From Nafulsella turpanensis ZLM-10 (lineage in GTDB: Bacteria > Bacteroidota > Bacteroidia > Cytophagales > Cyclobacteriaceae), in the NCBI RefSeq assembly GCF_000346615.1, contig NZ_ANNU01000055.1, forward strand, positions 1 through 52,874: a stretch of DNA of 52,874 nucleotides, written 5' to 3'. Shown piece by piece: positions 7,890 to 16,004 of this stretch. Each line of letters opens with the position of its first letter. Within the stretch, counting starts at the first letter, position 1. The position numbers and the translations under genes are program-made. Under the pieces are notes generated by a model. It saw nothing but the letters and a program-made list of their open reading frames with translations. It was not told the DNA's origin and searched no databases.

Positions 7890-8762
7890 TTAAAAGCCGG
7901 TTGAATTCCCCACCTTCTGCTGGGGAGTTTCTGCAAGAGCTTTCCGCACCAGGCGGTTCCGGTAAGCCTGCAGCAGGGCCTCCTTTGAGGCAGAGTTTTC
8001 CTCTGCCACCGAACGAAGCAGCTCATCGGATTCCAGCTTCATCTGAAGGCTACGGTCCAGTACCTCCTGACATTCTTTCAGCAGGCTTAAGCGCTCCGCT
8101 TCATTCATCTTCAGCCACTGATCGCTTTTCAGTACCCGAATCAGCTCCCCGGCCTGGGCAATCATTTCTTCTGCCAGCTCATTATAGCTCAGGGCGGCCT
8201 GCACCTTTTTCTGCTTGCTCATTTCTTCCAGGGAAAAGCGGTACAGCAGCGTATGTTCTGTCAGTGCTTCCCATTCTGCATAGGAAGCCAGGGGCGGGCT
8301 GGCCGCATGCAGGCCGCTCAGCAGCCGGTACAGACGACGGGCATTTTCCACGCCGGCAGCACTTCCAAGCCCGTTCCTGAGCGGTCCGAGACCTGTAAGC
8401 TCCGGCAGAAACACCTGCGGATCGGTGGAAAGGCCGCTGATCCGGACTGCAAAACCTTCCAGTCCTGCCCAGCGAAGCTCCCGGATACTGCCGGCTCTTT
8501 CCAGGGCCGCCTCTACCTCCCATTGGAGGCTGTAAATATTTTCGATTTCTTCCTTTGTCCGTTCAGCTGTTTCGAGGATATGGCGGGTCTCTTTCAAGGT
8601 CTCCGTGGCTTTTGCAATCAGCTGGATTTCATTGGCCAGGCTTTTAATCATATTGCCAAACTGGGCGGGATCGTATACCACAAACTGGGCCTGCAAGGGC
8701 TGAAGAAATGACAGGCCGAGCCAGCACAGCAGGCTCAGGCCTGTACGGGATAAATTTCTCAT
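7890..8762 (-). CDS. Conjugal transfer protein, TrbJ/VirB5-like (DUF4141/TraI-like)
   Basis: A 290-residue protein with a signal peptide (SLLCWLGLSFLQPLQAQ). The mature N-terminus, FVVYDPAQFGNMIKSL, resembles the TrbJ/DUF4141 family (V.DP.N...). Long amphipathic helices with TETLKETRHILETAE-type repeats follow, as expected for a periplasmic VirB5-like minor pilus component. In CTnDOT the equivalent is TraI; similarity here is by layout, so I leave the symbol blank. The ATG overlaps the traM stop by 4 bp (ATGA), showing translational coupling. Confidence 0.68.
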   Translation of the reverse strand: MRNLSRTGLSLLCWLGLSFLQPLQAQFVVYDPAQFGNMIKSLANEIQLIAKATETLKETRHILETAERTKEEIENIYSLQWEVEAALERAGSIRELRWAGLEGFAVRISGLSTDPQVFLPELTGLGPLRNGLGSAAGVENARRLYRLLSGLHAASPPLASYAEWEALTEHTLLYRFSLEEMSKQKKVQAALSYNELAEEMIAQAGELIRVLKSDQWLKMNEAERLSLLKECQEVLDRSLQMKLESDELLRSVAEENSASKEALLQAYRNRLVRKALAETPQQKVGNSTGF

Positions 8763-9781
8763 GGGGTAGGTTTTTGAAGTGAAACATCAGGCTGAAGGTA
8801 AAGGATACGTCCGTCGGACAGCTGCAGCGGTTTCGGCCCCTGCTGCTGTTTCAGCAGCTTTTTCCCTAAACCAGTCAGACCGCTTAGCCAGCTACCATAA
8901 GGAACCGAATACAGGAGCTGATCCACCACCTCCTCTTTTCCTTCCGCCAGCAGGAGAGGCAGCGTTTCCGGCGGTCCGCTAAGAAGGCCCTCCAGCCCGT
9001 CCTGCTCTACCACCCTCAGCTTTACCGCTACTCCCTCTATGGAGTGAATACGTATGAGCTGGCGTCCCTGGCGGCTGCCTTCCCAGCTTCCATAAAGGAG
9101 GGTATTCCTGGGAAAGATCTTCTCTCCAACCGGCAGGGAATCCAGCAGGCGCAGACAAAGCGGATGGCCTGGCTGTAATAGCTGATCTCCATGAATAACG
9201 GCCTGGTAAAAAGGTGCCTTTTCCGGCATATTTTCTCCTGGCATGTCTTTGATGAGATTCTCTGCCCGAATAGTATAGAAGGGGGAGTCCATAACCTCCT
9301 TTTCTTCTTTCTTTACTTCCTGTCCTGCAGGGGCCAAAAGAACCGGATTGGATCCTGTGGAAGGAAGGGTGCTGACCTCATTCCGGATGGCAGGGACTGG
9401 CGGGGTGGCTGGAATGGTTTCAGACCCTCTTTCAGCAGGGGTAGGCACTTCTTCGCCTCCTTCAGTAAGAATATGCGCAAAATCCATGGCCACAATTTTT
9501 TCCAGGGCCTGCTGCTGCCGGTACTGCTGATGCTGTAGCTCCTCTATTTCCTGCCGGTAGCCCTCCAGTTTGGAGGCAGCCACATCTGTTTTCAGGCTGT
9601 CCTCCGGTACAATGCGGGCAATGGGGGCTGATGGCTGGAAGGCACCCAACTGGCCGATGCCCCATAAAATACCCAGAAGCAAACAGCACAGACAAGCGAT
9701 GAGCAACAGCCAGTAGCGGCGCAGCCAGTGCAGCCATGAAGACTTATGATCACTCGGCTTCATGGCTGAAACGATTGGCAT
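8759..9781 (-). CDS. traM: Conjugative transposon protein TraM (VirB10-like)
   Basis: A 340-residue protein. There is a cytoplasmic N-terminus, one membrane helix at residues ~23-45 (YWLLLIACLCCLLLGILWGI), a Pro/Thr/Glu-rich periplasmic linker, and a C-terminal domain. That domain follows the TraM pattern closely: AVIHGDQLLQPGHPLCLRL, FPRNTLLYG, RLI-like strand, then VEQDGLEGLLSG (family: DLDGLEGIYVP). It is the VirB10-like scaffold bridging the inner and outer membrane. It overlaps traN by 32 bp if started at 9781; an internal ATG at 9763 would reduce this to 14 bp. No Shine-Dalgarno decides between them. Confidence 0.88.
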   Translation of the reverse strand: MPIVSAMKPSDHKSSWLHWLRRYWLLLIACLCCLLLGILWGIGQLGAFQPSAPIARIVPEDSLKTDVAASKLEGYRQEIEELQHQQYRQQQALEKIVAMDFAHILTEGGEEVPTPAERGSETIPATPPVPAIRNEVSTLPSTGSNPVLLAPAGQEVKKEEKEVMDSPFYTIRAENLIKDMPGENMPEKAPFYQAVIHGDQLLQPGHPLCLRLLDSLPVGEKIFPRNTLLYGSWEGSRQGRQLIRIHSIEGVAVKLRVVEQDGLEGLLSGPPETLPLLLAEGKEEVVDQLLYSVPYGSWLSGLTGLGKKLLKQQQGPKPLQLSDGRILYLQPDVSLQKPTP

Positions 9782-10571
9782 GGTTGATCATCCGGGCAGG
9801 AAGCACCATGCGGAGTATCCGGGAACCCTGCTTTTCCCGAATCTCAATCAAAAGTCTTCCACCGGAAGCCAGGGCATACTGGGGCAACACAAAAAACAGC
9901 CGGCTCTTTTCCCCCGCCCCCACCACCTCCGGCCTTTGGGACAGGTAGGGCTGAAGTTCCTTTATCCTGCTTCTTTTTCGCCAGAATCCTTTTCCTTTCC
10001 GTTCCATCAGACTGAAGCCAATAAAATCCGGCTGAAACCTGATGGAAGATAAGTTTTCGATCGTTAGCCCGACATAAGTAGCCTGCTCATCCTGCAGCAG
10101 GTGCGTGAGCTCCAGCTGCAGCTGATTCCGGCCAAGGTGCTTCAGCCTATCGTCTTTCCTCGCCATGACCCTGGCCAGGCGGGCCTGAAAATCCTGCTGT
10201 GGGTTCAGGGCTTCCGGAATCTTTTCCTCCTGAAGCGCTAACTGCTGACGAAAGTCGTGCAGGCTGGCAGGGGGCTGTGGGTTATACTGAAGCTTGGCTG
10301 TAAAATACTGCTGCGTTCCATAACGAACCAGCAGATTAGTTGGCCCTGCCTGCTCATGCAGGGCCTTCAGAAAAACACTCTGGCCTTCAATGCGGGCTGC
10401 ATATTCCCCTGCTCGTCCAATATCTACCAGGGCTACTGCTTCAGGAAAAAGCAGGTAAGTGGTCTCCCGGGCAGAGACATAGAGCGTATCGGTTTGTTGC
10501 TGTGCCTGCGAGCCCTGCGGCCCAAGAAGAAATCCAAAGACAGACAACAGGATCATCATCATATTTTTCAT
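9750..10571 (-). CDS. traN: Conjugative transposon protein TraN (VirB9-like)
   Basis: A 273-residue secreted protein. The signal peptide (MMMILLSVFGFLLGPQGSQAQ) is followed by a TLYVSARETTYLLFPEAV strand pair and a FTAKLQYN motif typical of TraN N-termini. The C-terminal beta-rich half includes ATYVGLTIENLSSIRF and the GFSLMERKGKGFWRKRS segment. VirB9-like proteins form the outer-membrane part of the T4SS core with VirB10. Here traN precedes traM, whereas CTnDOT has traM before traN. It is followed closely by traM (overlap). Confidence 0.86.
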   Translation of the reverse strand: MKNMMMILLSVFGFLLGPQGSQAQQQTDTLYVSARETTYLLFPEAVALVDIGRAGEYAARIEGQSVFLKALHEQAGPTNLLVRYGTQQYFTAKLQYNPQPPASLHDFRQQLALQEEKIPEALNPQQDFQARLARVMARKDDRLKHLGRNQLQLELTHLLQDEQATYVGLTIENLSSIRFQPDFIGFSLMERKGKGFWRKRSRIKELQPYLSQRPEVVGAGEKSRLFFVLPQYALASGGRLLIEIREKQGSRILRMVLPARMINHANRFSHEAE

Positions 10572-10610
10572 AGCGTTAAAAATTTTAGTGAGATTTCAAG
10601 GGAGAAAAGT

Positions 10611-11234
10611 TCATTTTTTTCCGGCAGGCCCAGTGGAGCCAGGCGCATAAAGGATATAATCAAACTCCTGCAGCAGCAGGCCATAGGGGTTTTCCTCAGA
10701 GCGATAGGATTCCTGCACACTGAAGCGGATCCCAATGGGAAATTCCTTTTTCCGTTCTCCCAGGTGGATGGTCTGGCGGGCAAAACACCGGCCGGTGACA
10801 GGTTTTTGCTGCATATCGATCAGCACGGAATCCACCACCAGGCTGGTATAGGTACCAAGGCGCAGATAGTTCTGAAGAACCTCCCCTTTATTGAAGTCAT
10901 ACACGATCCGCTTTCCGCCTGCCTTGTCTATCAGGTGAAGGCCCGCCTCCACTTTTTCCGCATAGCTTCCGGCATCATGGGCAAACATCTGATGCATAAA
11001 AGTCCTGACCAGGTTCTGTATTTCATACACCGACACCTGCCGGTCTTCCTTCCGTAACGCACTGAAGGTACCATGGTCCGTCACCACATACACCTGGGCC
11101 GCCTTTTCCTTTTCCTGCAGCAGCAGGTAAGTAACCAGCCCTCCAATGGATAGAAAAGCTCCCAGTAGTGTAAAAAGGGTTATCTTTTTCAGGGCCTGAA
11201 AGCCTTCATCCATTTCATTCAATACTTTGCTCAT
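10611..11234 (-). CDS. traK: Conjugative transposon protein TraK (VirB8-like)
   Basis: A 207-residue protein. A short cytoplasmic stretch (residues 1-18) is followed by one transmembrane helix (ITLFTLLGAFLSIGGLVTYLLL, ~18-39), then a periplasmic NTF2-like VirB8 domain. This contains VYEIQNLVRTFMHQMFAHD and a YTSLVVDSVLID strand and ends FDYILYAPG. Its role is inner-membrane assembly factor of the mating-pore core. It lies between traJ and traN with short gaps, within the operon. Confidence 0.87.
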   Translation of the reverse strand: MSKVLNEMDEGFQALKKITLFTLLGAFLSIGGLVTYLLLQEKEKAAQVYVVTDHGTFSALRKEDRQVSVYEIQNLVRTFMHQMFAHDAGSYAEKVEAGLHLIDKAGGKRIVYDFNKGEVLQNYLRLGTYTSLVVDSVLIDMQQKPVTGRCFARQTIHLGERKKEFPIGIRFSVQESYRSEENPYGLLLQEFDYILYAPGSTGPAGKK

Positions 11235-11263
11235 CTTCAGCTTTTTTAAAGGTTAAATGTTTT

Positions 11264-12259
11264 TCATCGATAGCGGACAGGAATCGGACGGGCAGTTGCC
11301 CCTCCGCTTTTCCGCTCTTCCCTGTCTCCGCTGGCACCCTTACTACTGCCCCAGTCCCTAATGGCCGCAGCACCATTGGCCAGCCCTCCTTTTCCGGCAC
11401 CGGCCACCACGGCAGCCCCTTTTGCCGCTAGCACAGTGGCCGCCGCCCCGGCAGTTAATACCTTCGCAGGAAAAACCGCACTTTGCGTTTGTCCGATAAA
11501 GAGGGAGGTCAGGTAAGGGACCATAAAATAGAGCAGGGCGATGACCAGGGTTATCAGCAGCATATCCAGCTTCTCTGCCGCTTCAGAAATAGAAAGCCCG
11601 TTCATGATTCCCAGGCGTTGCTGGCTCAGGTTCCGGTAAAGCACCACCAGGTTATCCAGGATGATCAGGGTGATACTCCAGCACTGCACGCTGAGATAGT
11701 GCTGAAACCACTTCTGCAGCAATTGGCCGAAAGCCGGCAGCACACTCAGGGTAATGGCAATAGGACCCGTAATATACAGGAAGCCCAGTAAGGTCTGGCG
11801 AAAGAGCTCCATCAGCTTTCTGGCGATGCTGGCGATCCCTCCCAGGGCAATGGATTGTAAAAGGCTCAGGAGATTAAAGGAGTTAAAAAACTGCACCACC
11901 TCTTCCACATAACCACTTAAAGTGGGATCCGTGGCCGCAGCCCTGCCTGCCGCCAGCTCATCCAGGCGCTCATAAATATTAGAAGGTTCCTGCAGGTAGC
12001 CGGCAAAGGCTCCAATGGTGCCGCTGATCAGGTCCAGCAGTTCCTGGTAGAAGAAGAGCAGACCCATCAGCACAAAGCCCCTCGCTACGAAGCCGTAATG
12101 TACGGCCACGCCCCCGGAAGCGGTAAACCCGCGCATCAGGCTCAGGATGAGGGTCATCAGCAGCAGGGTGGATACCAGCAGCTGGCAGGGATACAGCATC
12201 ACGCGGGTCATTTCTTCGACTGCGATCAGGAAACCGGGATTGGCGGAAACATTATACAT
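11264..12259 (-). CDS. traJ: Conjugative transposon protein TraJ (VirB6-like)
   Basis: A polytopic inner-membrane protein of about 331 residues. The N-terminal segment LYPCQLLVSTLLLMTLILSL and at least four more hydrophobic helices are present, with the family-typical FLYITGPIAITLSVLP segment in the middle. The C-terminal tail is Ala/Gly- then Arg-rich and cytoplasmic. I choose ATG at 12259 (MYNVSANPGF) because a GGGGG ribosome-binding stretch precedes it and it overlaps the traG stop by only 8 bp; the frame is also open from 12310. The protein forms part of the inner-membrane channel. Confidence 0.84.
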   Translation of the reverse strand: MYNVSANPGFLIAVEEMTRVMLYPCQLLVSTLLLMTLILSLMRGFTASGGVAVHYGFVARGFVLMGLLFFYQELLDLISGTIGAFAGYLQEPSNIYERLDELAAGRAAATDPTLSGYVEEVVQFFNSFNLLSLLQSIALGGIASIARKLMELFRQTLLGFLYITGPIAITLSVLPAFGQLLQKWFQHYLSVQCWSITLIILDNLVVLYRNLSQQRLGIMNGLSISEAAEKLDMLLITLVIALLYFMVPYLTSLFIGQTQSAVFPAKVLTAGAAATVLAAKGAAVVAGAGKGGLANGAAAIRDWGSSKGASGDREERKSGGATARPIPVRYR

Positions 12260-14738
12260 GGAATACCCCCTTTCCCAACTGTTTATCCTCCACATACTGG
12301 TCTGCGGCAAAATGAACCCTGCCCTGATAGTAGGCCATCAGCTTCCGCAGGTAGTTTCGTTCTGCCGGTTTGGAAGAAAGTACGGCATCTAAGTGGGGCG
12401 ATGCCTCCAGGCAGTAAACCTTTCCCGTATCCCCCTGCCTGATAAAGAGCTCCCGGTAATCTTTGCCGATACGGATCGAACGAATCTTGTCCAGTTCATG
12501 AGCGGTAAAGCCTAATGTCACGCCCAGCTGCTCCAGGCGGGACTGGTCACTATGGTTCAGGATGATGCGGGTCTGGGCATTCTGAATAATGGCCGCCCCT
12601 GCCGGAGCCTGCACCAGCTCTTCTATCCCCTGGGTGATAATGCAAATGCTGCCATTGTTCTTGCGAATGGTACGGTACATGGTTTCCACCCATTCACCCA
12701 TGGCATCGGAGAGCATGGACCAGGCTTCATCCATATAAATATACTTCCGCTCCTCGGGAAAGCGGCGGACCTGGTCCAGTGCCAGTTCGGTAATTAACAA
12801 GGAGACCAGTGGATAGAGTGTCGGATCCGCTTTAATCCGGGCCATATCAAAACAAACCAGTGGCAGAGAGGAGATATCCAGCTCCCGCTCCGCATTCAGC
12901 ACCTGCCGGTATTCCCCGTCTACAAAAGGGCGGAGGACCACCAGGAACTGATCGGCATTGAAAAACTGCATTTCCGTGGCATAGCTTTCCACTCCCTGAT
13001 GGCGGAGGTGATAAGCCCTGAACCAGTGGTAAAAGCCTGCCAGGGAAGGAAGCGATTTGCCGCTCTTGTTCAGATAAGCATAATATTCCGGTATCAGCCG
13101 GATCAGGATGGAGCGTTCTGCCGGGCTCAGCGGGCTTTTGCCTGCTCCCGGATGGCCGCCCTTCCAGAGCAGGGCCAGCAGGGCAATCAGGAAGTTCAGC
13201 TTATCCCCGCTCAGCAGATAATGCCCCTGCTCCCGTTCCAGCAGGAAAGGATTAAAAGAAAGGGGCTGTTCCAGGGAATACTCAAAATAAGCTTCCATTC
13301 CAACCAGGCTTTCCATGACATTTTTGTAGGTGCCGCCCACATCGATGATCAGCTGCCTTTCTCCACGCTCAAAGCGCTGACAGATAAAATGGCCGATGGT
13401 GTAAGATTTCCCTGAACCCGAAGGTCCGATGACCAGGCAGTTCTGATTATTCAGGCGGGTGTTAAAAAGGTTCACCAGCAGAGGGTTCCGGAAACGGTCA
13501 CAAAGCAGCTCCCCTTCCGCTGATGAGCGGTAGCGGGTGGTGCAGTCGAAATAGCAGGCGGCTGCCTCACCGGACATCAGAAGCCGGCGGTAGAGCTGGC
13601 CAGCGTTGCCCGGTGCACTGGCAAAAAAAAGAGGAGCCGTATCATAGGATTCCACCAGGCACTCGCAGCCGTTAACCTGCCGGAAAGCCGCCACCGCCTG
13701 CTCCAGATACTCCTGCAGCCGCTTTTCATTCGATTCAAATAAGATCATCGTCAGGCTCAGGGAGACCAGCTGCCGGTTATTCGCCCGCACATCGGCCGTC
13801 CATTCTTCAATTTCCGCCGATTTCAGGTGGTTGTCCTGGGTAGCCAGAAAATGCAGGGAGCTGTTAATCTTCCTTTCCATATCCAGCTGCTGCAGACATT
13901 CTTCCCGCTCTTCAATCAGGATACTCTGGCTCAGCAGGTGGGGAAACTGCAGGGCATACGTAAGCGGCCAAGTCATGGGCATGGCCACTCCTCCCCCGTT
14001 TCGTACCGCTTCCTCTACGGACTCCCCTTGTCCTTTCAGGCTCAGGACCCGCACCTTCTTTTCACCCAGATGAAGACCACTACGGGTATTGAGCAGGGGG
14101 CGTTGAAAGTCTGGCGGGATAGGATCCTGGAAATGAAGGTTAAAATACTGGAAGTAAAGAGAGTGCATCGCTTCTCCCTTCAGTCGCCTGAGCCGCAGGT
14201 CGGCAGCCGTTTCCATGCCGGCCACCCATTCATGACACTGCTCTTCCGCCTTCCGGAATCGTTCTCCGATATTCATAAAAGGATTATCCGGCAAAAACTT
14301 TTCCAGGCGGACAAAAAGGTTGTAGAGCGGATGGGGACGCCGGTTTTTTTCCGGAGGAAAGGACAGGAAAAAATAACTGCGGTGATACAACAGCAGGCGA
14401 TCCATAAAGTGGGCATTGGCCTTCCCCTGGAAGTAAGCCTGCTCCTTTTCCTCCTGCCGGTAAGGCTGGTCATAAAAGAAATCCAGTTTTTGCACGACTG
14501 TTCCCGGGGAAAGGGCCTTGAGCGCAGCAGCAAAACGGGCCTGCAGATAGTTCAGCTGTGCCTCCGACAGGGCTTCCTGCTCCGGGCCTTCCAGCTGAAA
14601 GCCCAGCACAATACGACCATCCTTAAGCAGGAGTTTGTGGTCTTCCATCGCATACACCGGCATCAGACGGGAAAATGGATGGGTCCTGCCGGAAACCTTT
14701 TCTTCCGGCATGGGAGGGGGTTGGGTTTTCATGATCAT
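12252..14738 (-). CDS. traG: Conjugation system ATPase TraG (VirB4-like)
   Basis: An 828-residue VirB4-type ATPase. The N-terminal domain (residues ~25-230) carries a KDGRIVLGFQLEGPE strand. Walker A VIGPSGSGKSYT is near residue 440. Walker B YIYMDEAWSML is near 668 and is followed by ICIITQGIEEL and IIQNAQTRIILNHSD motifs, which are characteristic of Bacteroidota TraG. It powers pilus and channel assembly. It is the largest tra gene and its length is normal for the family. Its start overlaps the traF frame by 116 bp, which is unusual; later in-frame Mets exist (residues 10, 26). Confidence 0.92.
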   Translation of the reverse strand: MIMKTQPPPMPEEKVSGRTHPFSRLMPVYAMEDHKLLLKDGRIVLGFQLEGPEQEALSEAQLNYLQARFAAALKALSPGTVVQKLDFFYDQPYRQEEKEQAYFQGKANAHFMDRLLLYHRSYFFLSFPPEKNRRPHPLYNLFVRLEKFLPDNPFMNIGERFRKAEEQCHEWVAGMETAADLRLRRLKGEAMHSLYFQYFNLHFQDPIPPDFQRPLLNTRSGLHLGEKKVRVLSLKGQGESVEEAVRNGGGVAMPMTWPLTYALQFPHLLSQSILIEEREECLQQLDMERKINSSLHFLATQDNHLKSAEIEEWTADVRANNRQLVSLSLTMILFESNEKRLQEYLEQAVAAFRQVNGCECLVESYDTAPLFFASAPGNAGQLYRRLLMSGEAAACYFDCTTRYRSSAEGELLCDRFRNPLLVNLFNTRLNNQNCLVIGPSGSGKSYTIGHFICQRFERGERQLIIDVGGTYKNVMESLVGMEAYFEYSLEQPLSFNPFLLEREQGHYLLSGDKLNFLIALLALLWKGGHPGAGKSPLSPAERSILIRLIPEYYAYLNKSGKSLPSLAGFYHWFRAYHLRHQGVESYATEMQFFNADQFLVVLRPFVDGEYRQVLNAERELDISSLPLVCFDMARIKADPTLYPLVSLLITELALDQVRRFPEERKYIYMDEAWSMLSDAMGEWVETMYRTIRKNNGSICIITQGIEELVQAPAGAAIIQNAQTRIILNHSDQSRLEQLGVTLGFTAHELDKIRSIRIGKDYRELFIRQGDTGKVYCLEASPHLDAVLSSKPAERNYLRKLMAYYQGRVHFAADQYVEDKQLGKGVFHV

Positions 14739-15018
14739 CAGGGTTTAAGGAAATCCTGCGTGCCTGCAGGAAATAATAAGAAATAACAGAGCTTAGAAAA
14801 GTAGGATGCTTTCGCCTGCCAAGGCTTCTTAAAAGCAGCAACAGCAAAAGGACCAGGCAAAGAGAAAGCAGGTAGTAGTATTTGGAAACCGGCATAAAAG
14901 TCCCCATGACTCCTCCCAGCAGCACCAGGCCAATCAGCAGGGCCATCAGCAGCAGCAGGTCCTGAACCGGCATGCCCAGGATCATGCTTTTGCGCTCGAT
15001 AGATTTGTAGGTTTTCAA
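14623..15018 (-). CDS. traF: Conjugation protein TraF (VirB3-like, DUF4133)
   Basis: A 131-residue protein. SIERKSMILGMPVQDLLLLMALL is the typical DUF4133/VirB3 start, and two hydrophobic helices follow (residues ~20-41 and 48-66). FLSSVISYYFLQARRISLNP is then the normal end of the family. The last ~38 residues are read through the traG start region and look out of family. Either they are a real but unusual tail, or the ancestral stop has been lost. The start overlaps the traE stop by 4 bp. Confidence 0.8.
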   Translation of the reverse strand: MKTYKSIERKSMILGMPVQDLLLLMALLIGLVLLGGVMGTFMPVSKYYYLLSLCLVLLLLLLLRSLGRRKHPTFLSSVISYYFLQARRISLNPDDHENPTPSHAGRKGFRQDPSIFPSDAGVCDGRPQTPA

Positions 15019-15281
15019 TACTGAAACACGCCAAAAATGCCCGACAAGTCGTCTTTGAAGACGTTAAACACAAAAAATACAATGACACCGACAATCAGCT
15101 GTCCAAGGCTGTTCATCGCTCCAGGGTCGCTCATGACAAACTTCCGGACCGTATTAATGAGGCCCAGTGCCAGAATGATGATAAAAATGATGTTGACCGC
15201 GCTAATGACGAAGGCGGAAAAGTCTTCCAGCGCCACCGTCGTTCCGGTCTGCAGGAGTAGGGTGTGGATTTTCATAACCAT
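15015..15281 (-). CDS. traE: Conjugation protein TraE (DUF4134, VirB2-like pilin candidate)
   Basis: An 88-residue protein with two hydrophobic helices (AFVISAVNIIFIIILALGLI and LGQLIVGVIVFFVFNVF). A FVMSDPGAMNSLGQ loop lies between them, matching the layout of DUF4134/TraE proteins at the head of Bacteroidota tra operons. It is small and two-helix like VirB2 pilins; the pilin role is inferred. Start is at 15281 or at the second Met two codons later. Confidence 0.82.
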   Translation of the reverse strand: MVMKIHTLLLQTGTTVALEDFSAFVISAVNIIFIIILALGLINTVRKFVMSDPGAMNSLGQLIVGVIVFFVFNVFKDDLSGIFGVFQY

Positions 15282-15304
15282 CAGGCTTTAAAGGTGGAAT
15301 TGAT

Positions 15305-15658
15305 TTAATCTCTTGGATCCAGTTCAAAAAAGGCCGCGAACTCTTCCGGCGTCCAGTCTTCCGCTGTCCAGTCCTCCGATGCCGGATTCTCCTCTTCGGC
15401 AACCACCGGCCGTGCCGGTTCCTGCCCCGGAGTAGGCAGCGCGGGATAATAGATGGTCGGAATAGCCGGATGATTGCCTGCCGTGCCCCCTGCTTTTGGT
15501 GCAAAGGGCCGGAAGCGGGGCAGGCCTCTCGACAACATGCCCCTTCCGGCCGACCACCAGCCGCGCAGCAGGCGAAAAGCGGGGCTTCCGACAGACAAAT
15601 CTGCTTGCTGACCCCCAGTCAGGAAAGCTGGCTTAGCAGTGTAAAAAATGGATTTCAT
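15305..15658 (-). CDS. Hypothetical protein at the head of the tra operon
   Basis: A 117-residue frame with no family I recognise. The N-terminal half is basic and the C-terminal third acidic, with a near-tandem EDWTAEDWTPEEF. It lies 23 bp upstream of traE in the same direction, where other Bacteroidota operons carry small variable genes. It could be real or a by-product of GC-rich DNA; position favours real. Start at 15658 is the only reasonable Met. Confidence 0.45.
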   Translation of the reverse strand: MKSIFYTAKPAFLTGGQQADLSVGSPAFRLLRGWWSAGRGMLSRGLPRFRPFAPKAGGTAGNHPAIPTIYYPALPTPGQEPARPVVAEEENPASEDWTAEDWTPEEFAAFFELDPRD

Positions 15659-15922
15659 AAAATTGTATTATTACCATTAGACATTTAATGGAAGGTGAAA
15701 AATATTTTTCAATAAAACAAATTCAAAACCCTCACCTACAGCATTTTAAAGCAAATTACCAAGCCTTTACCATGCATCAAACGGCACCATCTGATAGCAA
15801 AAAAAATGAACGTGTAATTGAATTAATTTTATAATGCAGCAATTAATCAGCTTTAGGCTAGCGGAACGGCCGGTAAAAAAATTTTATTTTTTTTAGTTCA
15901 GGGGAAAAAATGTCCGAAAACA
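15659..15922. other. AT-rich upstream region of the tra operon
   Basis: About 260 bp, visibly AT-richer than both flanks and without an open frame. It probably holds the tra promoter and possibly the element boundary. No TAnnTTTG-type Bacteroidota -7 box in the right orientation was found. Confidence 0.35.
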
Positions 15923-15979
15923 GCGCAAAGCCTCGGGCCTTGCGCCAAAAAAAAGCCCTGTCTGCATTGCAGACAGGGC
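15923..15979 (-). terminator. Tandem hairpins forming a rho-independent terminator for the NHL lipoprotein gene
   Basis: A perfect 11-bp stem GCCCTGTCTGC / GCAGACAGGGC (15955-15965 / 15969-15979) has a 3-nt loop. On the minus strand eight T residues (15954-15947) follow immediately. A second stem, GCGCAAAGCC / GGCCTTGCGC with one mismatch, lies next to it at 15923-15945. It is 25 bp after the stop of the gene ending at 16005. Confidence 0.9.
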
Positions 15980-16004
15980 CCGTGAAATGGTCCAAAGGAT
16001 TTGC

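Noticed and set aside
10257-11057. Plus-strand 266-residue ORF opposite traN and traK
   Set aside because: It is the antisense of two well-supported tra genes and has no protein-like pattern.
13827-14786. Plus-strand 319-residue ORF opposite traG
   Set aside because: Antisense shadow of the VirB4-like ATPase in GC-rich DNA.
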